From: Peribacillus frigoritolerans
GTDB lineage: Bacteria; Bacillota; Bacilli; Bacillales; DSM-1321
NCBI RefSeq assembly: GCF_030676415.1
Contig: NZ_JAUUTW010000034.1
Span: 1-51,232, forward strand
Length of the DNA stretch: 51,232 nucleotides
Reading direction: 5' to 3'
The stretch's first letter is position 1. Each line of letters opens with the position of its first letter. The notes beneath the pieces were generated by a model that was not told the DNA's origin, did not search any database, and worked only from the letters and a program-made list of their open reading frames with translations. The position numbers and the translations under genes are program-made. Positions 35,386-43,760 of this stretch are shown one piece after another.

Positions 35386-35414
35386 TCCCGAGCAGTGGAT
35401 TTGTTAAGATAACA

Positions 35415-35471
35415 TCGAAGTTAGAACTTCTTGAACAATCTATTTTGTCTAAAGCTTTAAGTGAAATATGA
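35415..35471 (+). pseudogene. HsdS C-terminal relic, second copy
   Basis: S-K-L-E-L-L-E-Q-S-I-L-S-K-A-L-S-E-I-stop matches the conserved end of type I restriction specificity subunits (L-E-x-L-E-Q-S-I-L-S-K-A-F). Only this short piece remains. Confidence 0.6.
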
Positions 35472-35563
35472 AATAGTCATAAAGTTAACCTTGAGTTATA
35501 AAATGTCAAACGGTCTAAGTTCGAAAAGTGACCGTTACAATGAACCGAAGAAAAACAGCGATA

Positions 35564-35635
35564 TATAAGGTTGCTCAGCTGATAGAGCAACGCCCTTCCA
35601 AGGCGTCGGTCGGTAGTTCGAATCCCTCCCAGTAC
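35564..35635 (+). pseudogene. tRNA-Gly(UCC)-like relic
   Basis: The D arm (TTGCTC...GAGCAA, with AGCTGATA loop) and anticodon arm (ACGCC-CTTCCAA-GGCGT, anticodon TCC) are perfect. A 5-nt variable loop and the T loop TTCGAAT stand at the correct distances. The T stem is mostly mismatched (GGTAG against CCCTC) and the acceptor halves pair at only two of seven positions. It is therefore a decayed or diverged tRNA gene, not a working one. Confidence 0.65.
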
Positions 35636-35646
35636 GTTACATTGAG

Positions 35647-35716
35647 AAAAGGGTTGATATATAAAGGTTCTCTGGTTAGAAATAATCAAGAGTTCCACTG
35701 TATATCAACCTTTTTT
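35647..35716 (+). terminator. Long hairpin terminator
   Basis: GGTTGATATA (35652) pairs with TATATCAACC (35701) and six T residues follow. The loop of about 40 nt contains AGGTTCTCTGG-type partial pairing. Confidence 0.7.
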
Positions 35717-35871
35717 GTGTTGTTTTTAGGTTTAGCCGTCGAACAGGTAGCCAGTATATATAGGACGATTTTGACGTTCCGAGACGAATAGGCAGAAGGT
35801 GTTATTTTAATAGAACATTTAATGTAAAATAGAATATATCAAAACAAGCACGTTGTTTAGGGGGAAGCAAT

Positions 35872-36795
35872 TTGAATAATTTTATTGTTATGCAAGGTCA
35901 CACATACCAAGAAGAAAAAGGTCTAGGGATTATTTGGTCGCCACAACAAGATAAAGGGGGAAATGTACCACATTCATGGAAGCGAATGACAGAAGCAAAA
36001 GAAGGAGATCGAGTATTTCACTATGTAAAAGGTTTAATTGTTGCAATTAGCGTTGCAAATGATAATTATCAAAATGCTCCTAAACCTTCTATTATGCAAA
36101 ATCATAGCAAATGGAACGATGAAGGATATTTGGTGAATTTAGAATACCATGAATTAGATGTACCTTTAAATGTTAGAGCTAGTTTTAATGAAATTCTTCC
36201 GCTCCTTCCAATTAAGTATTCGGCATTTCAAAAAAATGGTGATGGAAATCAAGGCTATTTATATCCTTGTAATGAGGAACTGGCTATTAAACTTCTAGAT
36301 TTGATTAGTGATTTAAATATATATCAAGTAGACCAGGAACAACTTGAGCTATCGATTGATAATGTGAGAAGAACAGAAAGAAATACATTAGTTCCAGTTA
36401 TTGCAGAAACAGAATCAGAAGTAAAAACAAAAATCCGTTTAGGTCAACAAAAGTTTCGCAAGTATCTTACGCCATTGTGGGATCATAAATGTGCATTATG
36501 CAATATTGACTTACCTGAGTTACTACGAGCGAGCCATTCGAAACCGTGGAAAGATAGTACAAATGAAGAACGTTTAGATGCATACAACGGCGTACTGCTG
36601 TGTTGTAATCATGATGCACTTTACGATAAAGGATTAATTACATTCGATGGGCAGGGACGTTTGCACATTTCTTCAGTGATCTGTCATGAAGATTATTTGA
36701 TGTATGGATTAAAACCAATGACTAAGATAAAGATTCATTCCGAAAATAAAGTGTATTTTAGGTGGCATAAGAAGAATATTTTTAAAATAGTGTAA
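35872..36795 (+). CDS. EVE-like domain fused to HNH nuclease (modification-dependent restriction)
   Basis: A 307-aa protein. Residues 1-150 resemble an EVE/PUA-type modified-base reader: W-S-P-Q-Q-D-K-G-G near 22, then E-G-D-R-V-F-H-Y-V-K-G-L-I-V-A-I near 44-59. Residues 195-280 are an HNH nuclease with C-A-L-C near 205, R-A-S-H-S-K-P-W near 218, and Y-N-G-V-L-L-C-C-N-H-D-A-L-Y-D-K-G near 235-250. Fusions of a modified-base reader with HNH are type IV restriction enzymes that cut DNA with modified cytosine. TTG 35872 follows AGGGGGA by 5-6 nt. The base it reads cannot be told. Confidence 0.85.
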   Translation: MNNFIVMQGHTYQEEKGLGIIWSPQQDKGGNVPHSWKRMTEAKEGDRVFHYVKGLIVAISVANDNYQNAPKPSIMQNHSKWNDEGYLVNLEYHELDVPLNVRASFNEILPLLPIKYSAFQKNGDGNQGYLYPCNEELAIKLLDLISDLNIYQVDQEQLELSIDNVRRTERNTLVPVIAETESEVKTKIRLGQQKFRKYLTPLWDHKCALCNIDLPELLRASHSKPWKDSTNEERLDAYNGVLLCCNHDALYDKGLITFDGQGRLHISSVICHEDYLMYGLKPMTKIKIHSENKVYFRWHKKNIFKIV

Positions 36796-36985
36796 GCTAT
36801 AATTCGAATTGGTTTATAAATTGAGGTTGAAGTTGGTTAGAAATTTAAAACTAAGCATATTTAGAAAAAGGTAATTATCAAGTTTTTAGTTCAATTAAGG
36901 ATAAAAAATTCCATGCCACAATAAGAACAAGAATTTCTGGATATTCCTTCATTTTTTTCTATAGTACTTTCATGGGACAAATCAA

Positions 36986-37025
36986 AAAGAAACCTTTCAA
37001 AAATAAGAAAGGTTTCATTAAAAAA
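36986..37025. terminator. Bidirectional terminator between convergent genes
   Basis: GAAACCTTTC and GAAAGGTTTC form a 10-bp stem with A/T runs on both sides; it ends the minus-strand Excalibur gene and perhaps the EVE-HNH gene. Confidence 0.75.
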
Positions 37026-37040
37026 TGGAATTTTATAATT

Positions 37041-37841
37041 TTAGTTCCAATCACAAGCATTACCATCATTGTCTCGATCTAAATCATGAGGATCACTTGC
37101 TGGACCTCCAGCTGCTATATAAAATTCTTGTGCCTCAACACCGCCACTAGGGAAATCGGAACAGTTTTTATCAGCGCCAAACGGATCATATAGGAGATTC
37201 GAAGAGGTAGCTTCAGCGGCGATTCGTTCCTGTTCAGCAGCGTCTTCCTTGGCTTTTGCTTCAGCGGCGATTCGTTCCTGTTCAGCAGCGTCTTCCTTGG
37301 CTTTTGCTTCAGCGGCGATTCGTTCCTGTTCAGCAGCGTCTTCCTTGGCTTTTGCTTCAGCGGCGATTCGTTTCTGTTCAGCAGCGTCTTCCTTGGCTTT
37401 TGCTTCAGCGGCGATTCGTTCCTGTTCAGCAGCGTCTTCCTTGGCTTTTGCTTCAGCGGCGATTCGTTTCTGTTCAGCAGCCTCTTCTTTGGCTTTTACT
37501 TCCTTCGCTAATTGGGCTTGTTTCTCTAATTCAGCCTTAGCTTTTGCATCAGCTTCTTTTTCTTTCTTTACTTTTTCAGTATTAGATGTATTAACATCCA
37601 TATCTTTGGTAGCACTATCCGTATCAGTATTAGCAATTACAATAATAAAAGATAGAAGGATACCAGACCAAATGATCATGAGAGGTCTTTTAATCGAGGG
37701 CTTTCCTGTACTCTTTTTTAAATAGTGAAATACACCAAACCCTACAACAACCAAACCAATAATACTCCACCAAGATGATACTAAGAAAATTAATGATAAT
37801 AATAATAATATAACTAAAAGAATAATAGCCTTTTTCTTCAT
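37041..37841 (-). CDS. Membrane protein with repeated helix and Excalibur domain
   Basis: A 266-aa protein. Two or three transmembrane segments lie in residues 5-75, followed by a long charged helix with six near-perfect 16-residue repeats (A-E-A-K-A-K-E-D-A-A-E-Q-E-R-I-A), then a C-terminal Excalibur Ca2+-binding domain (D-K-N-C-S-D-F near 225, ending D-R-D-N-D-G-N-A-C-D-W-N). Such proteins place a small calcium-binding domain outside the membrane, often beside nuclease domains; none is present here. GGGAGC precedes the ATG. The DNA repeats are almost identical, which points to recent slippage. Confidence 0.85.
   Translation of the reverse strand: MKKKAIILLVILLLLSLIFLVSSWWSIIGLVVVGFGVFHYLKKSTGKPSIKRPLMIIWSGILLSFIIVIANTDTDSATKDMDVNTSNTEKVKKEKEADAKAKAELEKQAQLAKEVKAKEEAAEQKRIAAEAKAKEDAAEQERIAAEAKAKEDAAEQKRIAAEAKAKEDAAEQERIAAEAKAKEDAAEQERIAAEAKAKEDAAEQERIAAEATSSNLLYDPFGADKNCSDFPSGGVEAQEFYIAAGGPASDPHDLDRDNDGNACDWN
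37205..37490 (-). repeat. Six 48-bp tandem repeats inside the Excalibur gene
   Basis: The unit GCTTCAGCGGCGATTCGTT... recurs every 48 bases with only one or two substitutions per unit (TTCCTG/TTTCTG; GCGTCTTCC/GCCTCTTCT). Repeat number is expected to vary between strains. It is a coding repeat, not a CRISPR array. Confidence 0.9.
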
Positions 37842-38082
37842 TATCGTTGCTCCCTACTTATTAATATAATAGCTATCATATTTAAAACTATTAAATTAAT
37901 AGTAAGGGTAATATGAAATTAATACCATAGATTCGACAAAATAAGACATAAACTTTTCTTTATGATTAAAGGTAAATTAGCAAAACTAATTGTCTGTTGC
38001 ATATTTTTACCTTTTTATAATTTCTCGTAGTGAAGTGGGGATATCATCTTAATAACTTGCAAGGATGAAAAGGGGAACTAGT
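37842..38082. other. Gene-free AT-rich stretch
   Basis: No coding or structured feature is visible except the upstream region of the Excalibur gene. Confidence 0.3.
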
Positions 38083-38151
38083 ATGAAAAAAATTACTTCT
38101 GAGATTATTAAATTTAGAAATGATCGAATTCCAATTGTATACATTCAATAA
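38083..38151 (+). CDS. 22-aa small ORF with its own terminator
   Basis: AAAAGGGGAACTAGT precedes an ATG that opens M-K-K-I-T-S-E-I-I-K-F-R-N-D-R-I-P-I-V-Y. A hairpin TTAGGCCTACC/GGTCTAA-like terminator (38158-38187) follows at once. A correct ribosome site and terminator suggest a real small peptide gene or a leader peptide, but the function is unknown. Confidence 0.4.
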   Translation: MKKITSEIIKFRNDRIPIVYIQ

Positions 38152-38189
38152 ATGTGTTAGGCCTACCTCTTTGAGATAGGTCTAATCAC

Positions 38190-38495
38190 ATATGTGTGGT
38201 TTCATATATCAACTGACTATTAGTAAAGTAGAAAAAAATCAATAATAATTACTTCACTTTTAAATTCCTCCCTGTTATAAAATCTATATTTTAGTCGCTT
38301 TAATAAGATGGTTATGATAAATGATAGTGTTGGTTCAAATATTAGAGCATTTTTCTTTTGATAACTATGTAAAACGTTGAGTTTTATTTTTATATATTAA
38401 AATAATAATTAAGTTCAATCTTTTAGTGTGAATTAAATGTAATAAAGTATGTTTAAGTTAGTGGGGTTTAGAAAAAAATAGTTAAGAAAAATAGA
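38190..38495. other. Gene-free AT-rich stretch
   Basis: Nothing recognisable. Confidence 0.3.
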
Positions 38496-38507
38496 GTTAA
38501 TCAAGGT

Positions 38508-38552
38508 GAATTTAGGTTAGTTAAAGTAAGTTAAGGTAAGTTAAGATAATTA
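38508..38552 (+). repeat. Short direct repeats GTTAAGGTAA upstream of a strong promoter
   Basis: Variants of AGTTAAGGTA occur four times in a row at about 10-bp spacing (GGTTAGTTAA, AGTAAGTTAA, GGTAAGTTAA, GATAA), that is, on one face of the helix. They end 22 bases before the -35 and look like an activator or repressor binding array. Confidence 0.5.
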
Positions 38553-38573
38553 TTTGAATATTCAAAATTCTCG

Positions 38574-38602
38574 TTGACATATAAATATAGGGTAGGTAAA
38601 AT
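38574..38602 (+). promoter_or_regulatory. Strong sigma-A promoter
   Basis: A perfect TTGACA and TAAAAT are 17 bases apart. The transcript would begin near 38609 and carry the folded leader below. Confidence 0.85.
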
Positions 38603-38608
38603 GATACT

Positions 38609-38735
38609 GAAAGAACTTCTCGGGTATTTTTGGTTAAAGTGGTAACTATATTCGTTAGGGATAGGAACAGGATAACGATAGTTGCCTCCACTTTTAGTAG
38701 AGAAGAAGTTCTAAAGAATAATAAGGGAGAAAAAA
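38609..38735 (+). ncRNA. Structured 5' leader of the repeat-nuclease gene
   Basis: AGAACTTCT (38612) pairs with AGAAGTTCT (38702). Inside it AAAGTGG (38635) pairs with CCACTTT (38689), and CTAT pairs with ATAG. The fold ends about 20 nt before the ribosome site AAGGGAG. No known riboswitch class is recognised. Confidence 0.55.
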
Positions 38736-38738
38736 TAA

Positions 38739-40443
38739 ATGAGTAATAAAATTGATACAACCCGTGAAGTTAATGAAAATTACATTGAAAAAGAAATAAA
38801 AATTCCTAAATAATGACTTTTTAGGTATTAATGCTAGTTCTGAAGAGTCGAACTCATTACATGAGAATCCCCATTTAGAATTTAAGGTATCTAAATGGGA
38901 TGAAGATAAATGTATATTGGAACTAAAGAATCAATATGAAATGCATGGAATACTCAATGCTACGACAGTGCATAAATACAAAGGCGGAATGGCGAAATAC
39001 ATAGAGAAAAACCATGGAAGTATTTCAGCTTTCTGTGATGCTAATGGTTTAAGCTACTTGTTTAGAAGCAACAAAAATAATTGGACGGAAGAGAAAGCAA
39101 AAATAGGACTACAAAGTATTTATCAAGAAGTCGGATTATTTAGCACTAGTGAATTAATGGCTCGGAATAGTGGACTAGAGAAATACTTAAGAACTAAGGC
39201 GGGAGGAGTTAGGGAATTTTGTGAAAAGAATGGTTTATCCCATATTTTAAAAAAACCAAAAGTTCATAACTGGACAGCGGAAAAAGCTCTTGATATAGTC
39301 AAAACAATACACAAAGAATATAAAAAGCCTGTAGGAATAAACCTGCTCACGAAGTCAGGTTATGGAGGCCTGTATCAGTGGGCTACAAAGCAATATGGTA
39401 GCTACAAAGAATTTATTATACAACATGAATTGATAGAGTACACAAGTTATCAAAATAACTGGACTGATGCTCTATGTTTTCGATTGATTAAAGATCAATT
39501 TATATTAAATGGTGGCGTTTTTAACCCCGAAATTATAAAGAGTAAATATAAAGGCGCACATGCGTATATCTATAACAAACATGGGAGTTTTGAAAATTTC
39601 TTAAACACTTATGATTTACAGGATTACGTTGAGATTAATAATACGATTTATACAGATGAAATAGTTCAAACAAAAATAAAAGAGGCTTTTACATTATTTG
39701 GAGAAAAAGTTTATAGTAGTTGGTTACATGAAAACGGCTTTAGTGGTACAGCTATTTATCTTACTAAGATAGGAGAAGGAAGCTTTATTAATGGAGCAAT
39801 TAAATTAGGGTTAACAGATTTCGTCATATCGAGGCACACAGATTGGACAGAAGAACTTGTCTTAGAAAAGATAAATGAAATGTTAGAAAAAAAAGGTGAA
39901 GCACTTATTAAGGCGGATTTTGTCAATTATAAGCTAAGTGGAATGAGAGACTGGATCATTAAAAATTATGGTGGTATTAAAGAATTCTTCGAAAAACATA
40001 ATAGGGCGAATGATTTTGTTAACATGAAACATATCGGCATGGAACTATGGGCTTTTGGTTTGCAATTTGAAGAATTAGCAAAGGAAGCTATTGAACTGAT
40101 TTTTGAACATGTTTCTTATAATAAATGGATAGATAATGTAAGACCTGACTTCATAATCAATGAAGATTTATGGATTGATTCTAAATTATCATCATTTGCT
40201 TATTTCACAGATGATACAGTTAAAAAGTACACAGCTAGACATGAATGCAAAGAACTGTGGCTATTATACTTAAGAGGTCACAAGTTTAACCATGGTAGAG
40301 AAGATGTTAAATTAATTGATATTAAAGATTGGTATGTTGATTTAATTAAGTTGGGGAGAAGAGATTTAGTTGAGAAGTTTGATGATCTTAGAGAAAAGGT
40401 CTATGAAAAAGAAAGAATCGATGGAAAAAGAATTCATATATAA
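38739..40443 (+). CDS. Repeat DNA-binding protein with PD-(D/E)XK-like end, frameshifted near its start
   Basis: After AAGGGAG, ATG 38739 opens a frame that stops after 24 codons (M-S-N-K-I-D-T-T-R-E-V-N). One base over, an uninterrupted frame runs from about 38800 to 40443 and begins in mid-sequence (F-L-N-N-D-F-L-G-I-N). The two join if one base is gained or lost in the A run at 38798-38803. The 540-residue main part has about six repeats of 60-70 residues, each opening N-W-T-x-E-K-A and ending G-S/G-x-x-x-F-x-x-x-(N/H)-G/E-L, a layout of sequence-specific DNA-binding repeats. The C-terminal R-P-D-F-I-I-N-E-D-L-W-I-D-S-K-L fits a PD-(D/E)XK nuclease core. It may be a homing or restriction-type endonuclease. 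A TTG at 38917 is a possible but poor start. Confidence 0.65.
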
Positions 40444-40525
40444 TTTTAATACTAATAATTATCAATTTGTCATTCGAGCCAAGACCCTAATAGATGCACT
40501 CTAACCGATGGGGTGTGGTTAATAG

Positions 40526-40563
40526 AAATACAGTGAGATTTTAGTTTCTCACTGTATTTTTAA
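40526..40563 (+). terminator. Terminator after the repeat-nuclease gene
   Basis: AAATACAGTGAGA pairs with TCTCACTGTATTT and is followed by TTAATTT. Confidence 0.85.
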
Positions 40564-40625
40564 TTTGTAAAGGCTATAAAATTAAAGGAATAGGAAACCC
40601 TTATTAACATGTTTTAGAGCATAAA

Positions 40626-40703
40626 TTTGATCACAAATTTGATCACACAAACGATCACATACCCTTATATGGCACAGTTTTAATGATTCCATCAATGATC
40701 ACA
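40626..40703. repeat. GATCACA repeats at the island's right end
   Basis: TTTGATCACA at 40626-40635 and 40638-40647, CGATCACA at 40652-40659, and AATGATCACA at 40694-40703. They lie 20-97 bases beyond the 3' end of the complete DUF3900 gene, the same position as the ATTGGTCACA set beyond the left copy. Probable integrase arm sites. Confidence 0.7.
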
Positions 40704-40722
40704 AATCATCACCATTCACTGT

Positions 40723-41793
40723 TTACTCCCCAACACTTTTCCTACTAATCCGCTCCACAATCTCCATCAAATCATCCGGCTTATGAAACTCAATCGGCGA
40801 GACACCTTTATCGAACTCTATCGTATCGGATTCTATCATCAATACATACTTCCCATTAATCTTCCCTAAATGGATGCTATCGCCAAAATCGGCTAACAGT
40901 CCTTTGATGGACGTACTCCCAAGCCTCATCCGCAGTTCGGCTTCAGGTGTATGCTCGACAATCTGGGCTGTAGCTTCGACGACTTGGTGTGTTTCAAGGC
41001 GTTCCTGGATTTCCCTTTTTTCGCTAGTTTCCCAGATTTCCAGGTCCTGTTCGAATTTCTGCAGTTCGTCACTGTTTTCTTCGAATTGAGCGGAAACATG
41101 CTCATGGACCATGTGGATGACCTGGTTTTTCATGATTTCAGGCATCGATTCGCCATATTCGACGAATTTCAAGAAGTCCTCGAAGTAGCGGGCATGTGAG
41201 GCCTGGTGGATTTTCAGTTCGCCTTCTTCGACCATTCCTTCTTCGGGCATGTATGGGTATTGAATGGATTTCATATTTTTAGTGGTGATTGCCATTTCAA
41301 CGTGCCTTATCAAGGTCCGTTCATCCGAAATGGAAGCAACTTTCGGCTCGAAATCACATTTTAATAAGAAAACGAATGGTTCATCAAGATATTTCGTTAA
41401 TTTTGCCGATGCGATTATGAAGACACCGCCTCGGACGGCACTTGTATCAATATAAGACCGCGTGAATTGTTCATTTTCCCCTTGGAATTCTTCTTTTGTT
41501 TTTGCATATCGAACACGGTTAAATACATTGTAATTAGGGTTGGAATCAAGTGCATGCCCTTCTTCGACAATAAAAGAACCGATTTTCGTCGGTATTTGTT
41601 CAGTTTTTGGATGACGGTCCACTTTTCGTTTGGAAATCTTCATCAATTCCCCATCCAAAAAGTCCTTTAGAGGACTTTCCTCGTATTCTTGGGTATCGAG
41701 AGTTTGGAAATGTTTAAAACGCTTATCAGCCTGATCGCCTTTTCCTTCGACTTGGATTAGATAAAAAGACAGATACGTAATCGTAAAATCCAT
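40723..41793 (-). CDS. DUF3900 protein, complete copy, target gene of the island
   Basis: A 356-aa cytoplasmic protein of the DUF3900 family of Bacillaceae; its function is not known to me. The N-terminal half is mixed alpha/beta (T-I-T-Y-L-S-F-Y-L-I-Q-V-E-G-K-G) and the C-terminal half mostly helical with K-I-N-G-K-Y-V-L-M-I-E-S-D near 325. Start ATG 41793 follows GAAGAAGGTG; the frame extends six codons further to a TTG. From 41258 leftwards the DNA is duplicated at 12663-12175, so its 3' part was probably supplied by the inserted island while the 5' part is original. Confidence 0.88.
   Translation of the reverse strand: MDFTITYLSFYLIQVEGKGDQADKRFKHFQTLDTQEYEESPLKDFLDGELMKISKRKVDRHPKTEQIPTKIGSFIVEEGHALDSNPNYNVFNRVRYAKTKEEFQGENEQFTRSYIDTSAVRGGVFIIASAKLTKYLDEPFVFLLKCDFEPKVASISDERTLIRHVEMAITTKNMKSIQYPYMPEEGMVEEGELKIHQASHARYFEDFLKFVEYGESMPEIMKNQVIHMVHEHVSAQFEENSDELQKFEQDLEIWETSEKREIQERLETHQVVEATAQIVEHTPEAELRMRLGSTSIKGLLADFGDSIHLGKINGKYVLMIESDTIEFDKGVSPIEFHKPDDLMEIVERISRKSVGE
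40767..41258 (-). repeat. Long direct repeat, right copy (island attachment region)
   Basis: Counterpart of 12175-12663. Identity starts at AAATCATCCGGC and stops after CATGTATGGGT, where the left copy turns into unrelated DNA and this copy continues into the 5' half of the gene. Confidence 0.85.
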
Positions 41794-41811
41794 GAATGTC
41801 ACCTTCTTCAA

Positions 41812-42131
41812 TTATTAAGCATAATTCCCGTACTTTTTTTAAGACTTAATAAGTATAGTGATGTACATTGATTCCGTCAAACTATTGGTGCATGAATGGT
41901 CAGAATAATATTTGTGTATTATTTAATAATAATACATAGAGAAAAAAATGATTTACTATAGGATTAAAAATATTAGCACTTATACAAGGACAAATTAATG
42001 GAATATCACTTTATTGATATTAGAATAATGAATTTTTAATCATTCAATGTTAATGATGGATGATTATGTTGAATAATAAAGCTTTCGCTACAAAGATGTT
42101 CCGAAAAACAGAATTTTACAATAATAAACCA
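41812..42131. other. Gene-free stretch between DUF3900 and the permease
   Basis: Divergent upstream regions of both genes; AT-rich, no coding sequence seen. Confidence 0.4.
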
Positions 42132-42160
42132 TTGACGAAGAAAAGGGTAATACGTATAAT
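42132..42160 (+). promoter_or_regulatory. Promoter of the amino acid permease
   Basis: TTGACG and TATAAT are 17 bases apart. A palindrome GAAATTTGTCGAAATTTC at about 42189-42206 lies in the leader, about 75 bases before the start codon, and may be an operator or RNA hairpin. Confidence 0.75.
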
Positions 42161-42279
42161 TTGAAAGTCAGATAATTCAGGGATTGCAGAAATTTGTCGA
42201 AATTTCTCTGATATAAATGGTAAGTGAAATTATTTGTCTATAGTTTTCAGAATAGTTATAAAATTATGGAGGAGAGAAC

Positions 42280-43686
42280 ATGAGTATTTTTAGAAAGAAG
42301 TCCATTGAGGACTTGTTGAAAAACGCAGGTTCCGGCGGTAAGGGATTGAAACGGGAACTGGGAGCTTGGGATTTAACGATGCTAGGAATTGGAGCGATTA
42401 TTGGGACAGGCATTTTTGTTTTAACGGGTACTGGTGCAGTGAATGCTGGTCCTGCACTTTCATTATCGTTCGTCATTGCTGGTCTTGCCTGTTTATTCGC
42501 TGCACTTTCTTATGCAGAATTTGCAGCTTCCGTGCCGGTATCAGGTTCGACTTATACGTATGCTTATGCAACTTTAGGTGAATTCGCCGCTTGGATAATC
42601 GGCTGGGATTTAATCCTTGAATACTTATTGGCTGTTAGTGCGGTATCGGCCGGGTGGTCGGGCTATTTCCAATCATTTTTAAGTGGATTCGGGATTAACT
42701 TGCCGGAGAAATTGACGGCAGCACCAGGTTCGGTCGAAGGTGTCACGACTTATATGAACTTACCAGCCTTTTTGATAGTCATGGCGATTACCTTTTTGAT
42801 TTCCATAGGTACGAAACAAACGACTAGAATCAATAATATAATGGTCGTTATTAAAGTGTTGGTAGTCTTGTTGTTCATCGTTTCTTCTATATATTATGTG
42901 AAACCGGAAAACTGGCAGCCATTCATGCCATTTGGAATCGATGGGGTATTTTCAACTGCCGCTTTAATGTTCTTTGCTTTCATCGGCTTTGATGCAGTTG
43001 CATCTGCTGCTGAAGAAACCAGAAATCCAGGTAGGAATTTACCACGGGGAATTCTCGGTTCATTAGTCATTTGTGTAGTGCTTTATATGGCGGTAAGTTT
43101 GATCATGACAGGTGTGGTACCGTATGCACAATTCAGCAAGGCTCTTGACCATCCTATTTCTTTGGTCTTGCAAAGCGCAGGACAAAATTGGGTTGCAGGT
43201 ATCATCGATCTAGGTGCCTTCCTCGGAATGACAACGGTAATCTTGGTTATGTTGTATGGACAAACCCGAATCATGTTTGCGATGTCACGAGATGGGCTGA
43301 TGCCTAAATCCTTATCAAAACTTCATAAAAAATATAAAACACCTTATGCGGCTTCATGGATATTTGGTTTGATAGCGGCCTTATTGGGAGCATTCATACC
43401 TCTTGGTGAATTGGCTGAGCTGGTCAACATTGGAACATTGACTGCGTTTACGATGATTTCCGTAGCGGTCATCGTTTTACGGAAAACAAGACCGGATATG
43501 AAACGTGCTTTCTATTGTCCGGCTGTACCGCTCATTCCAGGCTTAGCAATCGTTTTTTGCGTCTTCTTGATGATTCAGCTAGGGAGTCATACATGGATAA
43601 GGTTCTTGATATGGATGGCTATCGGAGTCGTCATTTACTTCACTTATTCGCGTAAGCATTCTAATCTTAACCAGCAGGAAAAATAA
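42280..43686 (+). CDS. APC-family amino acid permease
   Basis: A 468-aa permease of the cationic amino acid transporter type (YfnA/YhdG-like), with 12-13 transmembrane helices. It shows the conserved first-helix motif G-I-G-A-I-I-G-T-G-I-F-V near residue 37 (substrate backbone binding), F-A-A-L-S-Y-A-E-F near 70 and F-I-G-F-D-A-V-A-S-A-A-E-E near 232. GGAGG lies 7 nt before the ATG. It is monocistronic. The particular amino acid cannot be read from the sequence. Confidence 0.93.
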   Translation: MSIFRKKSIEDLLKNAGSGGKGLKRELGAWDLTMLGIGAIIGTGIFVLTGTGAVNAGPALSLSFVIAGLACLFAALSYAEFAASVPVSGSTYTYAYATLGEFAAWIIGWDLILEYLLAVSAVSAGWSGYFQSFLSGFGINLPEKLTAAPGSVEGVTTYMNLPAFLIVMAITFLISIGTKQTTRINNIMVVIKVLVVLLFIVSSIYYVKPENWQPFMPFGIDGVFSTAALMFFAFIGFDAVASAAEETRNPGRNLPRGILGSLVICVVLYMAVSLIMTGVVPYAQFSKALDHPISLVLQSAGQNWVAGIIDLGAFLGMTTVILVMLYGQTRIMFAMSRDGLMPKSLSKLHKKYKTPYAASWIFGLIAALLGAFIPLGELAELVNIGTLTAFTMISVAVIVLRKTRPDMKRAFYCPAVPLIPGLAIVFCVFLMIQLGSHTWIRFLIWMAIGVVIYFTYSRKHSNLNQQEK

Positions 43687-43696
43687 TCATTGAAAA

Positions 43697-43760
43697 AGGC
43701 ACTCTCTGGAGTGTTTCAGTTTGACGACAAAAGAGGTTCGGGATGTCTCACCCCGAACCC
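43697..43760 (+). terminator. Hairpins after the permease gene
   Basis: CACTC/GAGTG followed by TTT, then GGTTCGGG/CCCCGAACC. The first is the likelier terminator; the second lacks a T run. Confidence 0.5.

Noticed and set aside
37205..37490. Regular repeats resembling a CRISPR array
   Set aside because: The repeats are contiguous, without spacers, and encode a continuous protein repeat. No cas genes are present.
37249..37725. 158-codon open frame opposite the Excalibur gene
   Set aside because: Shadow of the 48-bp repeats; the minus-strand product has membrane and Excalibur domains.
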